A DNA stretch of 64,000 bases from Vibrio mediterranei (lineage in GTDB: Bacteria > Pseudomonadota > Gammaproteobacteria > Enterobacterales > Vibrionaceae), in assembly GCF_900088415.1 (NCBI RefSeq), contig NZ_FLLQ01000001.1, positions 1,116,001 to 1,180,000 of the forward strand. Reading direction: 5' to 3'. Below, one piece after another: positions 16,629-25,307 of this stretch. Positions within the stretch are counted from its first letter, which is position 1. The number at the start of each line of letters is the position of its first letter. The notes under the pieces were generated by a model. That model ran no database searches, was not told the DNA's origin, and saw only the letters and a program-made list of their open reading frames with translations. The translations under genes and the position numbers were made by a program.

Positions 16629-17471
16629 GTGAATTTTATTACTGACAACAAAATCCCTCTGGGTCAATGGATGGAAGCAGGTGTCGACTGGCTGACATTC
16701 AATGCCGCAGGCCTGTTCGACGCAATTTCTATCTTCCTTGAAACCATCATTTTGTTTGTCGTTGATGTGTTTAAATGGATGCCACCTGCAATGCCGATCA
16801 TTATGACCGCAGCCATTGCTTGGTATCTGCACCGTAGTATCCCTCTGGTACTATTTGTCATTGGTGCTTTGCTGACGATTTTGAACCTTGGCTACTGGCA
16901 AGAAATGCTAGAAACCTTTGTTTTGGTGTTTGCCGCGACAACGATTTCTGTATTAATTGGCGTACCTCTTGGCATCATGGCAGCACACCGCCCTTGGCTG
17001 TATACGTTGCTGCGCCCCATTCTCGACTTAATGCAAACCGTCCCCACTTTCGTCTATCTGATTCCAACTTTGGTTCTGTTTGGGCTCGGTATTGTTCCTG
17101 GATTGATCTCCACCATTATTTTCGCCATCGCCGCGCCAATTAGACTAACTTACCTTGGCATCACCAAAGTACCGGAAGAGTTGGTGGAAGCAGGCAAGGC
17201 ATTTGGTGCCACACGAATGAAGCTGTTGTTTAAAGTAGAACTGCCAGCGGCCATGCCCAGCATCATGGCTGGCGTGACCCAATGCATCATGCTGTCTTTA
17301 TCCATGGTGGTCATCGCCGCTCTCGTCGGTGCGGATGGACTGGGTAAACCCGTCGTTCGAGCCCTAAATACGGTCAATATTTCTCAAGGATTTGAAGCCG
17401 GATTAGCGATTGTCCTAGTTGCTATTATCCTAGACCGACTCTGTAAATCGCCGAATCAAAAGGAAGCCTAG
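16629..17471 (+). CDS. choW: Choline ABC transporter, permease
   Basis: Inner-membrane channel subunit of the choline importer, 280 residues and about six to seven hydrophobic segments. The ABC permease EAA loop that contacts the ATPase is clear: EELVEAGKAFGATRMKLLFK followed by VELPAAMPSIMAG. The start is GTG at 16629 (an AAGG site is 11 bases upstream), giving an N-terminus with a hydrophobic segment at LFDAISIFLETIILFVVDVF as in ProW-like proteins. The stop lies two bases before the ATPase gene, so translation is coupled. Confidence 0.94.
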   Translation: MNFITDNKIPLGQWMEAGVDWLTFNAAGLFDAISIFLETIILFVVDVFKWMPPAMPIIMTAAIAWYLHRSIPLVLFVIGALLTILNLGYWQEMLETFVLVFAATTISVLIGVPLGIMAAHRPWLYTLLRPILDLMQTVPTFVYLIPTLVLFGLGIVPGLISTIIFAIAAPIRLTYLGITKVPEELVEAGKAFGATRMKLLFKVELPAAMPSIMAGVTQCIMLSLSMVVIAALVGADGLGKPVVRALNTVNISQGFEAGLAIVLVAIILDRLCKSPNQKEA

Positions 17472-17473
17472 TC

Positions 17474-18661
17474 ATGGATGCCATTACGATTAAAAACCTA
17501 GACGTTGTCTTCGGTGATAAGCCGCAATTAGCGCTTGAGCAACTTGACCAAGGCAAGACTCGTCAAGAAATTATCGACCAAACCTCGCAAGTCGTCGGGG
17601 TCGACAATGTGTCGATGAGCGTAAAAGAAGGTGAGATTTGCGTCCTGATGGGACTTTCAGGCTCAGGTAAGTCCAGCTTACTCCGTGCAGTCAACGGATT
17701 AAACACCATCTCCCGAGGCTCATTAGCGCTGAAAAATGGTGACGAATATGTTGATTTAGCCACTTGTGATGACGAAACGTTGCGTCACCTTCGTACTCAT
17801 CGTGTTTCTATGGTCTTTCAGAAATTTGCTTTGATGCCTTGGCTCACCGTGTTGGATAACGTAGCTTTTGGACTTGAACTACAAGGCATGTCAAAGTCGA
17901 CAAGGCGAAACAAAGCACGCGAGCAGCTAGAGCTTGTTGGTCTCTCTGAGTGGGAAGATAAGTACCCGCATGAGCTATCAGGTGGTATGCAGCAGCGTGT
18001 GGGACTCGCTCGTGCATTTGCCATGGATACTGACATCTTATTGATGGACGAACCCTTTTCTGCCCTAGATCCATTGATTCGAACCCAGCTTCAAGATGAG
18101 CTGATTCTTCTCCAAGAGAAACTCAATAAGACTATTCTATTCGTCAGTCACGATTTGGATGAGGCTCTAAAAATAGGCAACAATATTGCCATTATGGAAT
18201 CTGGCAAACTAATTCAACATGCGAAGCCAGAAGAAATTATCCTCACACCAGAAAACGACTACGTCCGTGACTTTGTTGCTCACACTAACCCGCTTAACGT
18301 ACTTAAAGGCCGCTCATTAATGCAACCAGCAAGTGAGTTAAAGCAAGAACATGATCGTTTGCAGATCTGTTCCGATCAATCGGTTTGGGTCAATCAAGCG
18401 AATGGCAAACTCAGCATCGTTAAAGACGAGGAACTAAAGCTCGTCCATTGGGATGCAAATCGAGGTGATCTGACCCATATTGATCAAAGTACCGTCGTGG
18501 TCGCCAGTCCAGACATCGGTATGAGAGAGGCAATAGAACTTAAGCAGCGTAGTGGGTTACCGATTTTGTTGGTTGAGTCTGGTAGAGTCGTTGGCATTCT
18601 CGATGACAGCGAATTTTATGACGCATTGTTAGGTAACTTTAGTACTCACCAGGCAGCCTAA
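17474..18661 (+). CDS. choV: Choline ABC transporter, ATP-binding protein with C-terminal CBS region
   Basis: Powers choline import. It has 395 residues. Walker A is GLSGSGKSS, the Q-loop is VFQKFALMPWLT, the signature is LSGGMQQRVGLARAFA and Walker B is ILLMDEPFSALD, with the switch His in FVSHDLDEAL. From about residue 280 a CBS-like region follows (VVASPDIGMREAIELKQRSG, LPILLVESGRVVGILDDSEF). In the related OpuA and ProU systems such domains sense ionic strength and switch the transporter on under osmotic stress; only one CBS repeat looks well preserved here. It is the last gene of the operon. Confidence 0.94.
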   Translation: MDAITIKNLDVVFGDKPQLALEQLDQGKTRQEIIDQTSQVVGVDNVSMSVKEGEICVLMGLSGSGKSSLLRAVNGLNTISRGSLALKNGDEYVDLATCDDETLRHLRTHRVSMVFQKFALMPWLTVLDNVAFGLELQGMSKSTRRNKAREQLELVGLSEWEDKYPHELSGGMQQRVGLARAFAMDTDILLMDEPFSALDPLIRTQLQDELILLQEKLNKTILFVSHDLDEALKIGNNIAIMESGKLIQHAKPEEIILTPENDYVRDFVAHTNPLNVLKGRSLMQPASELKQEHDRLQICSDQSVWVNQANGKLSIVKDEELKLVHWDANRGDLTHIDQSTVVVASPDIGMREAIELKQRSGLPILLVESGRVVGILDDSEFYDALLGNFSTHQAA

Positions 18662-18715
18662 CATGGCCAAGAAATGATCGCCTCCTTGTTGAAGCTTGGA
18701 AGAATCTCTCAATTT

Positions 18716-18764
18716 TATTGGCTATCACTTTGTTTTATAATCACAAAGTGGTAGCCAAAAAATT
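18716..18764 (+). other. Long palindrome after the choline operon
   Basis: TTGGCTATCACTTTG pairs with CAAAGTGGTAGCCAA with one G-U pair. Flanking AATTTT and AAAATT extend the stem to more than 20 bp. A-residues rather than T follow it on the plus strand, so it is not a classical terminator; it may protect the operon mRNA 3' end. Confidence 0.5.
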
Positions 18765-18892
18765 GACACTCATCAAACCATTGACGCTTCTCGTATCGTA
18801 TCAAAGTTCTAATACCCTGACGTGTAATACGTGTATTGAACTCTGTAAAATCTTTAGGTTACGCATCCAGTTTTTTATACACGGTTTATACA

Positions 18893-20893
18893 ATGCCTAA
18901 CCTTCTTAAGTTACTTAATATTAAAAACACCATTCTCTTGGTTTTTCTAATTCCAACAACACTTTTGATGGGACTCATCGCTACCCAGATCTTCAAAGCC
19001 CAAGAACGTGCCGACCATGCCCAAGCATCACAAGAAGCGGTCGAGCTGTTCCATCTGTTCGATAACATTGCTCATCAATTTGCTGTTGAACGAGGATTAA
19101 CGGCAGGTGTGGTAGCATCCAAAGGACAAGGGCCGCAAGTCACAGCACTTAAACAGCAAAGGGTGAAAGCCGATCAGGCGTATCAAAGTCTATTGGCCTT
19201 TGCACCACAAGTGTTGGACAAACAACTGATAGACCGTTTAAGCCAGGATGTTCGACAACAGTTGGAACAACGCAATAGCATTCGCCAGCAAGTTGATACT
19301 CTGAATATCAAGGATTCACCCTTTGCGTTTTACTCCAATATCAACCGCATGGCGCTTGATAATCTATCGGTAATTTTAACTCAGGTTGACGCACCAAAGC
19401 TTGAACAGCAGTTACGTGGTCTACACGCCTTACTAGCTATGAAAGAGGAAGCCGGTAAAGCTCGTGGCGCTCTCAATGGTGCATTTGCCGGACAACGTTC
19501 AACACTGGATGCATACGCCAACATCACCAGTTATATCGCAACCGAAGCCTATGCCCTTCGTCAAGCAACGCTTCTGTTTTCCGCCGAGCAAGCTCATCAG
19601 CTATCCGCAATGACTAACAGTTCAAACTGGCGTGACGTGAATGCCATTCAACAAGATTACCTGTCACAGAAAACAACGCTGGACAACTTGCAAGGACCAA
19701 GTGCTTCTCTTTGGTTTGAACTTGCTACTAAGCGTATCGGACAGATTAAGTCTATGGCCGATTCCATTGCCAACGATATGACAGCACTGGCGTTACAAAA
19801 CCAGCAACAAGCACAGCAACTAGTCTATGCGTATATCGCTTTAACATTATTTGTGGTGCTACCTCTCTCCATCATCGCATTCATGTCAACCAATCGCCTA
19901 CATCGCCGTGTTAGTCGTTTTGTCGAACAAATCGATACCATTGCGCGCAGCAAGGATTTGAGCCTAAAACTGCCTTGTGAGCAAAAAGATGAACTTGGCA
20001 ACATCGCTCACCACTTTAATCAGCTAACGGACAGCTTTGCATCGGCATTACAAACCTCTCTCGATGTCGCACAAAAAACTGAGCAAGAAATGGCAGAAAT
20101 GAGTAGGTTGGTCGCCTCGACTCAAACCGTGAGTCAGCAAACTCATCTGCGTTGTGACAATATCGCAACGGCTATGACAGAAATGGCCCAAACCAGTCAA
20201 GAAATGGCGGGCATTACCGTAGAAGCCCAACAAAGCGCTGATAGCGCTCAGAATGATGCAATGCAGTGTCAAAGCCATGGGGAACATTCACTCTCGACCA
20301 CGACCAAGTTAATTTCGAGTGTTGACGACACTTACACGTGTCTAGAACAGTTGGAAGTGAAGATGGCGAACGTGTCTGAGATTCTCGACAACATTAATGC
20401 CATCTCTGAGCAGACCAATTTGCTGGCGCTGAATGCCGCTATTGAGGCAGCACGAGCGGGTGAGCAAGGGCGTGGGTTTGCCGTGGTAGCAGACGAGGTT
20501 CGTTCACTTGCTCAGCGCAGCAAAGAATCAACTGAAGTCATCCGCAACCTTCTGGATGATATCTCTAGTAACGCGAAAACCTCATTTGAGAACATGCAGC
20601 AAAGTCGTGATGCCAGTTATTCGGCACAATCTATGGTATCGGAAACCAATGCCGTGATCGAAACACTTATTGGCACCACCAAGAAGATCACAGACTACAA
20701 CAGCAGTATCGCGACAGCGACTGAAGAACAAGCACAAACCACACAATCGGTTGAATCAGATATCGATAACCTGCTCTCTATGGTGGAGGAAACCGATAGT
20801 AATATTCAGAAAATGAACAAAGAAATGCACATTGTGAAACAAAGAATGGAAGAGTTAGTGTCGGAAGTTTCTCTATTTAAGCTAAACGCCTAA
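18893..20893 (+). CDS. Methyl-accepting chemotaxis protein with nitrate/nitrite-sensing (NIT) domain
   Basis: Membrane chemoreceptor that signals through CheA/CheW. It has 666 residues. TM1 is at about 13-33 ([20 protein letters not shown]). The periplasmic NIT-type helical domain is at about 40-310, with the family [13 protein letters not shown] segment and the repeat-like [19 protein letters not shown]2 is near 315-335, then HAMP, then a signalling domain with the highly conserved tip [20 protein letters not shown] and [17 protein letters not shown]. The ATG at 18893 is used; a TTG 57 bases upstream is possible, and neither has a strong ribosome site. NIT domains bind nitrate or nitrite in known cases; the ligand here is inferred. 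It has its own terminator and is not clearly part of the choline operon. Confidence 0.9.
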   Translation: MPNLLKLLNIKNTILLVFLIPTTLLMGLIATQIFKAQERADHAQASQEAVELFHLFDNIAHQFAVERGLTAGVVASKGQGPQVTALKQQRVKADQAYQSLLAFAPQVLDKQLIDRLSQDVRQQLEQRNSIRQQVDTLNIKDSPFAFYSNINRMALDNLSVILTQVDAPKLEQQLRGLHALLAMKEEAGKARGALNGAFAGQRSTLDAYANITSYIATEAYALRQATLLFSAEQAHQLSAMTNSSNWRDVNAIQQDYLSQKTTLDNLQGPSASLWFELATKRIGQIKSMADSIANDMTALALQNQQQAQQLVYAYIALTLFVVLPLSIIAFMSTNRLHRRVSRFVEQIDTIARSKDLSLKLPCEQKDELGNIAHHFNQLTDSFASALQTSLDVAQKTEQEMAEMSRLVASTQTVSQQTHLRCDNIATAMTEMAQTSQEMAGITVEAQQSADSAQNDAMQCQSHGEHSLSTTTKLISSVDDTYTCLEQLEVKMANVSEILDNINAISEQTNLLALNAAIEAARAGEQGRGFAVVADEVRSLAQRSKESTEVIRNLLDDISSNAKTSFENMQQSRDASYSAQSMVSETNAVIETLIGTTKKITDYNSSIATATEEQAQTTQSVESDIDNLLSMVEETDSNIQKMNKEMHIVKQRMEELVSEVSLFKLNA

Positions 20894-20907
20894 TCAAGTA
20901 TAAAAGC

Positions 20908-20942
20908 AAAGGCCCTAGTCAGTGATGACTAGGGCCTTTTGG
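20908..20942 (+). terminator. Terminator of the chemoreceptor gene
   Basis: 13-bp stem AAAGGCCCTAGTC/GACTAGGGCCTTT with a 6-base loop and a T-run, 14 bases after the stop. Confidence 0.9.
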
Positions 20943-20961
20943 ATCGTCGTGACAATGCGTA

Positions 20962-21051
20962 TTAGTCTTCAATTTTCGAGCGGTAAACAAAACCACCGAT
21001 AAAGACAACCAATACCAATGCTAGCGCTTCTAGAGTAGGGACATCGAACAT
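20962..21051 (-). CDS. 29-residue putative single-span membrane protein
   Basis: Too short for routine gene calling. It encodes MFDVPTLEALALVLVVFIGG then FVYRSKIED and stops at TAA. One hydrophobic segment (about residues 8-23) is followed by a charged tail, the layout of a small membrane subunit. The ATG has a TAAGG ribosome site whose first bases are the stop codon of the next small ORF upstream, so the two are likely translated together. It lies downstream of symporter B on the same strand. I recognise no family; a role as an accessory subunit of the symporter is only a guess. Confidence 0.5.
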   Translation of the reverse strand: MFDVPTLEALALVLVVFIGGFVYRSKIED

Positions 21052-21060
21052 GTATTTGCC

Positions 21061-21162
21061 TTATTGATGAGCTTGCCAAAACACTGCTGAAAATCCACAA
21101 ACAAAAGCTAACGCTAATCCAATGAAAGCAATCGCTTCGTGTTGCTGCTGAAATATTTCCAT
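21061..21162 (-). CDS. 33-residue putative single-span membrane protein
   Basis: Encodes MEIFQQQHEAIAFIGLALAF then VCGFSAVFWQAHQ. One predicted transmembrane helix spans about residues 10-29 with short polar ends. Its ribosome site is weak. The stop codon lies nine bases before the start of the 29-residue ORF, in the same direction, and 163 bases downstream of the symporter B stop. The pairing of two tiny hydrophobic ORFs with ordinary start and stop context makes coding more likely than chance. Function unknown. Confidence 0.5.
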   Translation of the reverse strand: MEIFQQQHEAIAFIGLALAFVCGFSAVFWQAHQ

Positions 21163-21325
21163 AATGCCAAAACTGTATGAGGAAAAGGATCTCAATAGTG
21201 AAGCAACTATTTCAGCCCCTCAAGATGATAGATTTTTACCGACACCAGCCACTCTGATAAATAAAATTCACTCAAATTCTATCCTAGAGTGAAAATTCAA
21301 CTAATGTATTGTTAATACGGTAATT

Positions 21326-23083
21326 TTAATGTGAAGTCGCATCTTCTAACTTGTCGTCATTATGTCTGGTTCGATATAAATGAGTACCAGCCAACACTAT
21401 AAGAGCACCAATGACAACAAAAATACTGCCATCACGTAACGAGTCAGTCGTCATTGAAATAAGCACCACCAGCAATCCTAGCACTTGACACATTCTTCCT
21501 AGATAAGCGCCTTGACGAAAATCTACAGGTGCCTCTTCTTCTTTACTAATCGGCGTGAGTAAATTCTTTTTCAGCGTATTCAACTCACCTAATCTCGCAC
21601 CAATCGGCTTTTGATAAAAATAACGTGTCATCATGAAGAACCCGCCGGTAATAAAGAGGTGAGCTAACATGGTCGCTGCGACTTGCAGATCCACTGTTTC
21701 ACGATGGCTAAAGCTTGCTGTATCGAACAGTGGTAACAACCAATCCACTTGGAATATGAACTGCATAAATGCTGACACACAGAGTCCCACAGCAATAGTC
21801 GCCCAGCCAGACCAGTCTGGTGTTTTTAACGTCACAAACGCCAACAGCGATGGAATAGAAAGTGGTGTCTGTAGTAGAGCACCAAATAACATCATGATAT
21901 CGAAGAAACTGTATTCTTTAATCGACGCAAACATCAAGGCAGCAAGAACGCAAAGCACACCATTCACTAATGTGGCTACTTGCCCCACGCGAAGCTGCTC
22001 TACTTCATTAGCTTGAGGTTTAATAATGGATTGATAGACATTACGCACGAAAATACCTGCATTACGGTTCAATGCTGTTGTCATTGGAGAAATCGTCGCA
22101 GCAATCATTGCAGCTAATACCAAACCTAACATCCCAGCAGGTAAGAAGTGGTCAATATAGTAAACATATGCAGCGTTATTGGCACTCGTGCCTAACGTTG
22201 GATAATACGCCATCAAGTCAACACCCATTGCTGCTGTTGCCCATGGCGGCACGAACCACATAACAGGTCCAACAATGAAAAGAATACCCGTAACCAGAGC
22301 CGCTTTTTTCGCTTCTTTCTCATTGGTTGTCACCAAAAAGCGGTAACAGGATAATGCGTTATTGGTGTTCATGGTTTGCTTCATCATCATAACCACGACC
22401 CATAACCAGAAGATCTGCCAATAACTGATGTCATGCCCCATATACGTTTCAGTCGGGTATTGATTAATTAGTTCAGATGGACCACCAATTTCAATGAGTG
22501 CGTAAACGCCAACCGCCATCGTAATAGCCACCAGCAAAATCAGTTGAATCACATTCGTCGCTGATACCGTCCATGAGCCGCCACTCACCGCAATAAACGT
22601 CACCAAGCAACCAACACCAATAATGGTAACCATTAAATCGATATTAAATACCGCAGAAGCAAAGATCCCTAAGCCATTGAGCCATATTGCACCAGATAAA
22701 ATGGTAAGAGGAAAAGAAATCCAAGTGTAGACCTGCTCTGAACTACGACCAAAACGAACCTTAATCACTTCCATCGCCGTTTCAACGCGTAGCTTTCGAT
22801 AGCGTTCGGCAAAATACCAAGCCGCTACAAAGAAACCGAGTGCGTTGCCCCAGAAGATAAATAGCACAGTTAGGCCATCCTCATAAGCTTTTGCCGCAGC
22901 ACCAGTAAATGTCCACGCGGAGAACTGAGTCATAAAGGCCGTCGCGCCAGCCATCCACCACATCATCGCTCCACCACCACGAATAAAGCCAGATGAGTCA
23001 GTAGTAAAACGCTTGAAAGCTAACGCAGCGAACAGCACAAAAGCAAAATAGCCAATGACAATCACACCATCAAGAGTGTCCAT
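21326..23083 (-). CDS. Sodium:solute symporter (SSS family), transporter B
   Basis: Inner-membrane Na+-coupled carrier of 585 residues. The SSS core matches transporters A and C (SSGFIRGGGAMMWWMAGATA, FMTQFSAWTFTGAAAKAYED, TALNRNAGIFVRNVYQS) but the rest is clearly more divergent, with MSSMDSGLNRN replaced by ISPMTTALNRN. This suggests a different oligomer length or uronate as substrate. It follows the two PL17 lyase genes in the same direction, separated by a terminator-like hairpin, so part of the transcripts would read into it. It is expected to bring in the oligomers that the cytoplasmic PL17 enzymes cut. Confidence 0.9.
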   Translation of the reverse strand: MDTLDGVIVIGYFAFVLFAALAFKRFTTDSSGFIRGGGAMMWWMAGATAFMTQFSAWTFTGAAAKAYEDGLTVLFIFWGNALGFFVAAWYFAERYRKLRVETAMEVIKVRFGRSSEQVYTWISFPLTILSGAIWLNGLGIFASAVFNIDLMVTIIGVGCLVTFIAVSGGSWTVSATNVIQLILLVAITMAVGVYALIEIGGPSELINQYPTETYMGHDISYWQIFWLWVVVMMMKQTMNTNNALSCYRFLVTTNEKEAKKAALVTGILFIVGPVMWFVPPWATAAMGVDLMAYYPTLGTSANNAAYVYYIDHFLPAGMLGLVLAAMIAATISPMTTALNRNAGIFVRNVYQSIIKPQANEVEQLRVGQVATLVNGVLCVLAALMFASIKEYSFFDIMMLFGALLQTPLSIPSLLAFVTLKTPDWSGWATIAVGLCVSAFMQFIFQVDWLLPLFDTASFSHRETVDLQVAATMLAHLFITGGFFMMTRYFYQKPIGARLGELNTLKKNLLTPISKEEEAPVDFRQGAYLGRMCQVLGLLVVLISMTTDSLRDGSIFVVIGALIVLAGTHLYRTRHNDDKLEDATSH

Positions 23084-23117
23084 AGTTCCCCTTTTAAATT
23101 GCTAAAATCGTCAACGC

Positions 23118-23140
23118 AAAAAGCCGGGCAATGCCCGGCT
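23118..23140 (-). terminator. Terminator-like hairpin between PL17 and symporter B
   Basis: AGCCGGGCAATGCCCGGCT forms an 8-bp stem with a tight loop followed by TTTTTG on the minus strand. It lies inside an apparent operon, so it probably attenuates expression of symporter B relative to the lyases. Confidence 0.75.
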
Positions 23141-23156
23141 AGAAATAGATATAGAG

Positions 23157-25307
23157 TTAGAGTTGAGCAAACGAGCCAGTAAAACTCACGCTTTCGTCGC
23201 CAATCGTCATTTCATGTAATAACTCTTGTTGCCCCGCTTCGCGGTTACTGATGGCAAATCGATATGCATTACCTGTTGTGGTTGTCACTTCAATGACAGT
23301 CGCATCGTCATTATCAGCCAACGTTGTCACCGCTTCGACAAGACCACGGGCTCCCACTGAAGCCTCAAACTCTTCGTTAAAATAACCATGAGTTTCAAGT
23401 ACAGAAGCAAATACATGATTCTGACCAGATTGACGCAAGATAAGTGCAGGCTCGCTGCGTAGATTGAAGTCTGGATCGTTAGCACCTAGGCGCGCAAAGT
23501 ACACTTTTGAATCTGCTACTGCACTTGTTATCAAGCTGTAGTAGCTGTTGCCGTGTAACCAAGATACAAGAGAGCTACCTTCAACGTTACCACTAGCTAA
23601 GTTCCATAGATGCTGATAACCAAAGTTTTCACCCATTGGGCGCAATGTAGATTCTGTGTTGTATTCAAAGTCGGTACGAATGATTTGACCAGAAAAGTGA
23701 ACGGGGAGATCGTAAGAGTGCTCTTTGTCCGCTTTGATACGGTAAACGTCAATAACCAATGGTTTCTCGAATTCTTCTATGTCAGCCAGTAGCACTGAAC
23801 GCTGCATATCCACGCCTTCATCGTACTCGCTGATTTTACCGCTCATACCTTGCAGTTTTGCATCATCAGCTTTAAAGAACTGCTTCGAGCCAAAACGAGA
23901 CTCCGCGGTTGCCGTGTCGAAGTTGTTTTGCGTTCTTTGATCAACTGTTACTGTGTTATGCGCGACCGTCTGCTTACAGTACGACTTGTTCTCAGGGATA
24001 TAGCGACCACCAAACTTAGGCTCTACGTTTACCCAACGACCGAAACCATAATCGTGCAGAACTTCTTGTCCACGATTAAATACGCTTAAATGAAGCCCAT
24101 CGTAATGACCGTGGTCAAGAGCAGAGTGATACTGGTGATCAGAGCCGTGTTGACCAAACCATAGAAGAGCCATCGTATCATCGTCTTGAGCATCGCGATG
24201 ACGGAGAATAGTAAGTCCACCTTTCTCACCTTTAGGGCCGTCAGTAACAAACAGGCTACCCCAGTTAAACGGTTTGATTTCATCCGCGGCATCGACTGCG
24301 TCAGACAGTGTTTTACCTGCTGATTGAACCCAAACATCTTGTTGGTGGTTTGCCATGCTAAGCAGCGTTTCGCTTTGCTCATAGCGGTGGTAGCACACGC
24401 TTGTCGCCATAATAACGCCTTCATCATTAATGCTGATGGTTTTCGACGAATCGTTTAGTGCTGGCAGCGTGCCGTCTGGGAAAGCTGTAGAGAATACCGC
24501 GTAAGAAGTCGTCTTGATCACTGAGTCGTTAAACTCATAGATACCGATCTCTGGTTGACGACGCTCAATCGCTTCTGCGAACAGATAGATTGGACGCAGC
24601 GAGAAGCGGTGGTAGTAAGGACCTTCCATATAGTAGCCGTCTGGCGAGAACAGTTGGTCTAGCTGAGCTAGGAAACCGCCGCTTACTTTGTCAAGCTTCA
24701 GACCGTAAAGCGCTTTATCAACAGACTGTTGATCGTTGATCGCATAGCCACAAATACCCACAGCGGCTACTGCCCACAGACCGTGGTTGTGGACGATGTC
24801 GAAGTCGTGACCATAAGTCACAACGAAAAGGTCGATCATCTGTTTGAATAGGTCTGTTTCGATGTGTTGCTTTTGCTCATCCGAAAGCGTGTGGTACACG
24901 CAGCTGTATGCGCAAGATGCGTAAAGCATCCACATGTTTTCGTTTAGCGTTTGGTGGAAGATTTTACCCGGTGGGTTAGTATCACGGCTCACGTTGCTTT
25001 CCAGTGTTGGATAAACATTCGCGTACGCGGTTAGCATCTCTACGATGTAGTCACGGTATTTAGTTTCCTCAGTGATAAGGAACAAACGACCAGCTAAGTC
25101 GATATGAATATAGTTTTGCTTATGACGGTTATGCTCGTAACCGCCGCCTTCACCGTGGCCAGGGACTTCAATACCCACTTCAGCCATGTAGTCATTCACT
25201 TGAGCAATATCACGCGCTAGTTTCTTACCTAGCAAGGTTTCCTTACCTAGATCTTTGCGCAGCTCCGCTGCTTCCTCAAAGTTCAATAGTAGTGGTTGAT
25301 AGCTCAT
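23157..25307 (-). CDS. Polysaccharide lyase family 17 oligoalginate lyase (copy 1)
   Basis: Exo-type lyase that releases unsaturated monouronate from alginate oligomers. It has 716 residues with no signal peptide, so it is cytoplasmic. The N-terminal alpha/alpha-toroid holds the conserved Asn-His pair (Asn174, His175 in VHNHGLWAVAAVGICG) and the catalytic Tyr region (GPYYHRFSLRP, Tyr231/232). The beta-sandwich heparinase II/III-like part has an intact His-Gly-His-Tyr-Asp (about 399-403), RWVNVEPKFGGRY and TVAHNTVTVDQ. Compared with the adjacent copy it carries about eight extra residues before HGHYD. The start codon directly abuts the stop of copy 2, and the GGAG site lies inside that gene, so the two are translationally coupled. 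The PL17 call is based on overall pattern and context. Confidence 0.9.
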   Translation of the reverse strand: MSYQPLLLNFEEAAELRKDLGKETLLGKKLARDIAQVNDYMAEVGIEVPGHGEGGGYEHNRHKQNYIHIDLAGRLFLITEETKYRDYIVEMLTAYANVYPTLESNVSRDTNPPGKIFHQTLNENMWMLYASCAYSCVYHTLSDEQKQHIETDLFKQMIDLFVVTYGHDFDIVHNHGLWAVAAVGICGYAINDQQSVDKALYGLKLDKVSGGFLAQLDQLFSPDGYYMEGPYYHRFSLRPIYLFAEAIERRQPEIGIYEFNDSVIKTTSYAVFSTAFPDGTLPALNDSSKTISINDEGVIMATSVCYHRYEQSETLLSMANHQQDVWVQSAGKTLSDAVDAADEIKPFNWGSLFVTDGPKGEKGGLTILRHRDAQDDDTMALLWFGQHGSDHQYHSALDHGHYDGLHLSVFNRGQEVLHDYGFGRWVNVEPKFGGRYIPENKSYCKQTVAHNTVTVDQRTQNNFDTATAESRFGSKQFFKADDAKLQGMSGKISEYDEGVDMQRSVLLADIEEFEKPLVIDVYRIKADKEHSYDLPVHFSGQIIRTDFEYNTESTLRPMGENFGYQHLWNLASGNVEGSSLVSWLHGNSYYSLITSAVADSKVYFARLGANDPDFNLRSEPALILRQSGQNHVFASVLETHGYFNEEFEASVGARGLVEAVTTLADNDDATVIEVTTTTGNAYRFAISNREAGQQELLHEMTIGDESVSFTGSFAQL

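Noticed and set aside
18716..18764. Rho-independent terminator of the choline operon
   Set aside because: The stem is strong but is followed by A residues, not T, on the plus strand, so it is listed as a palindrome only.
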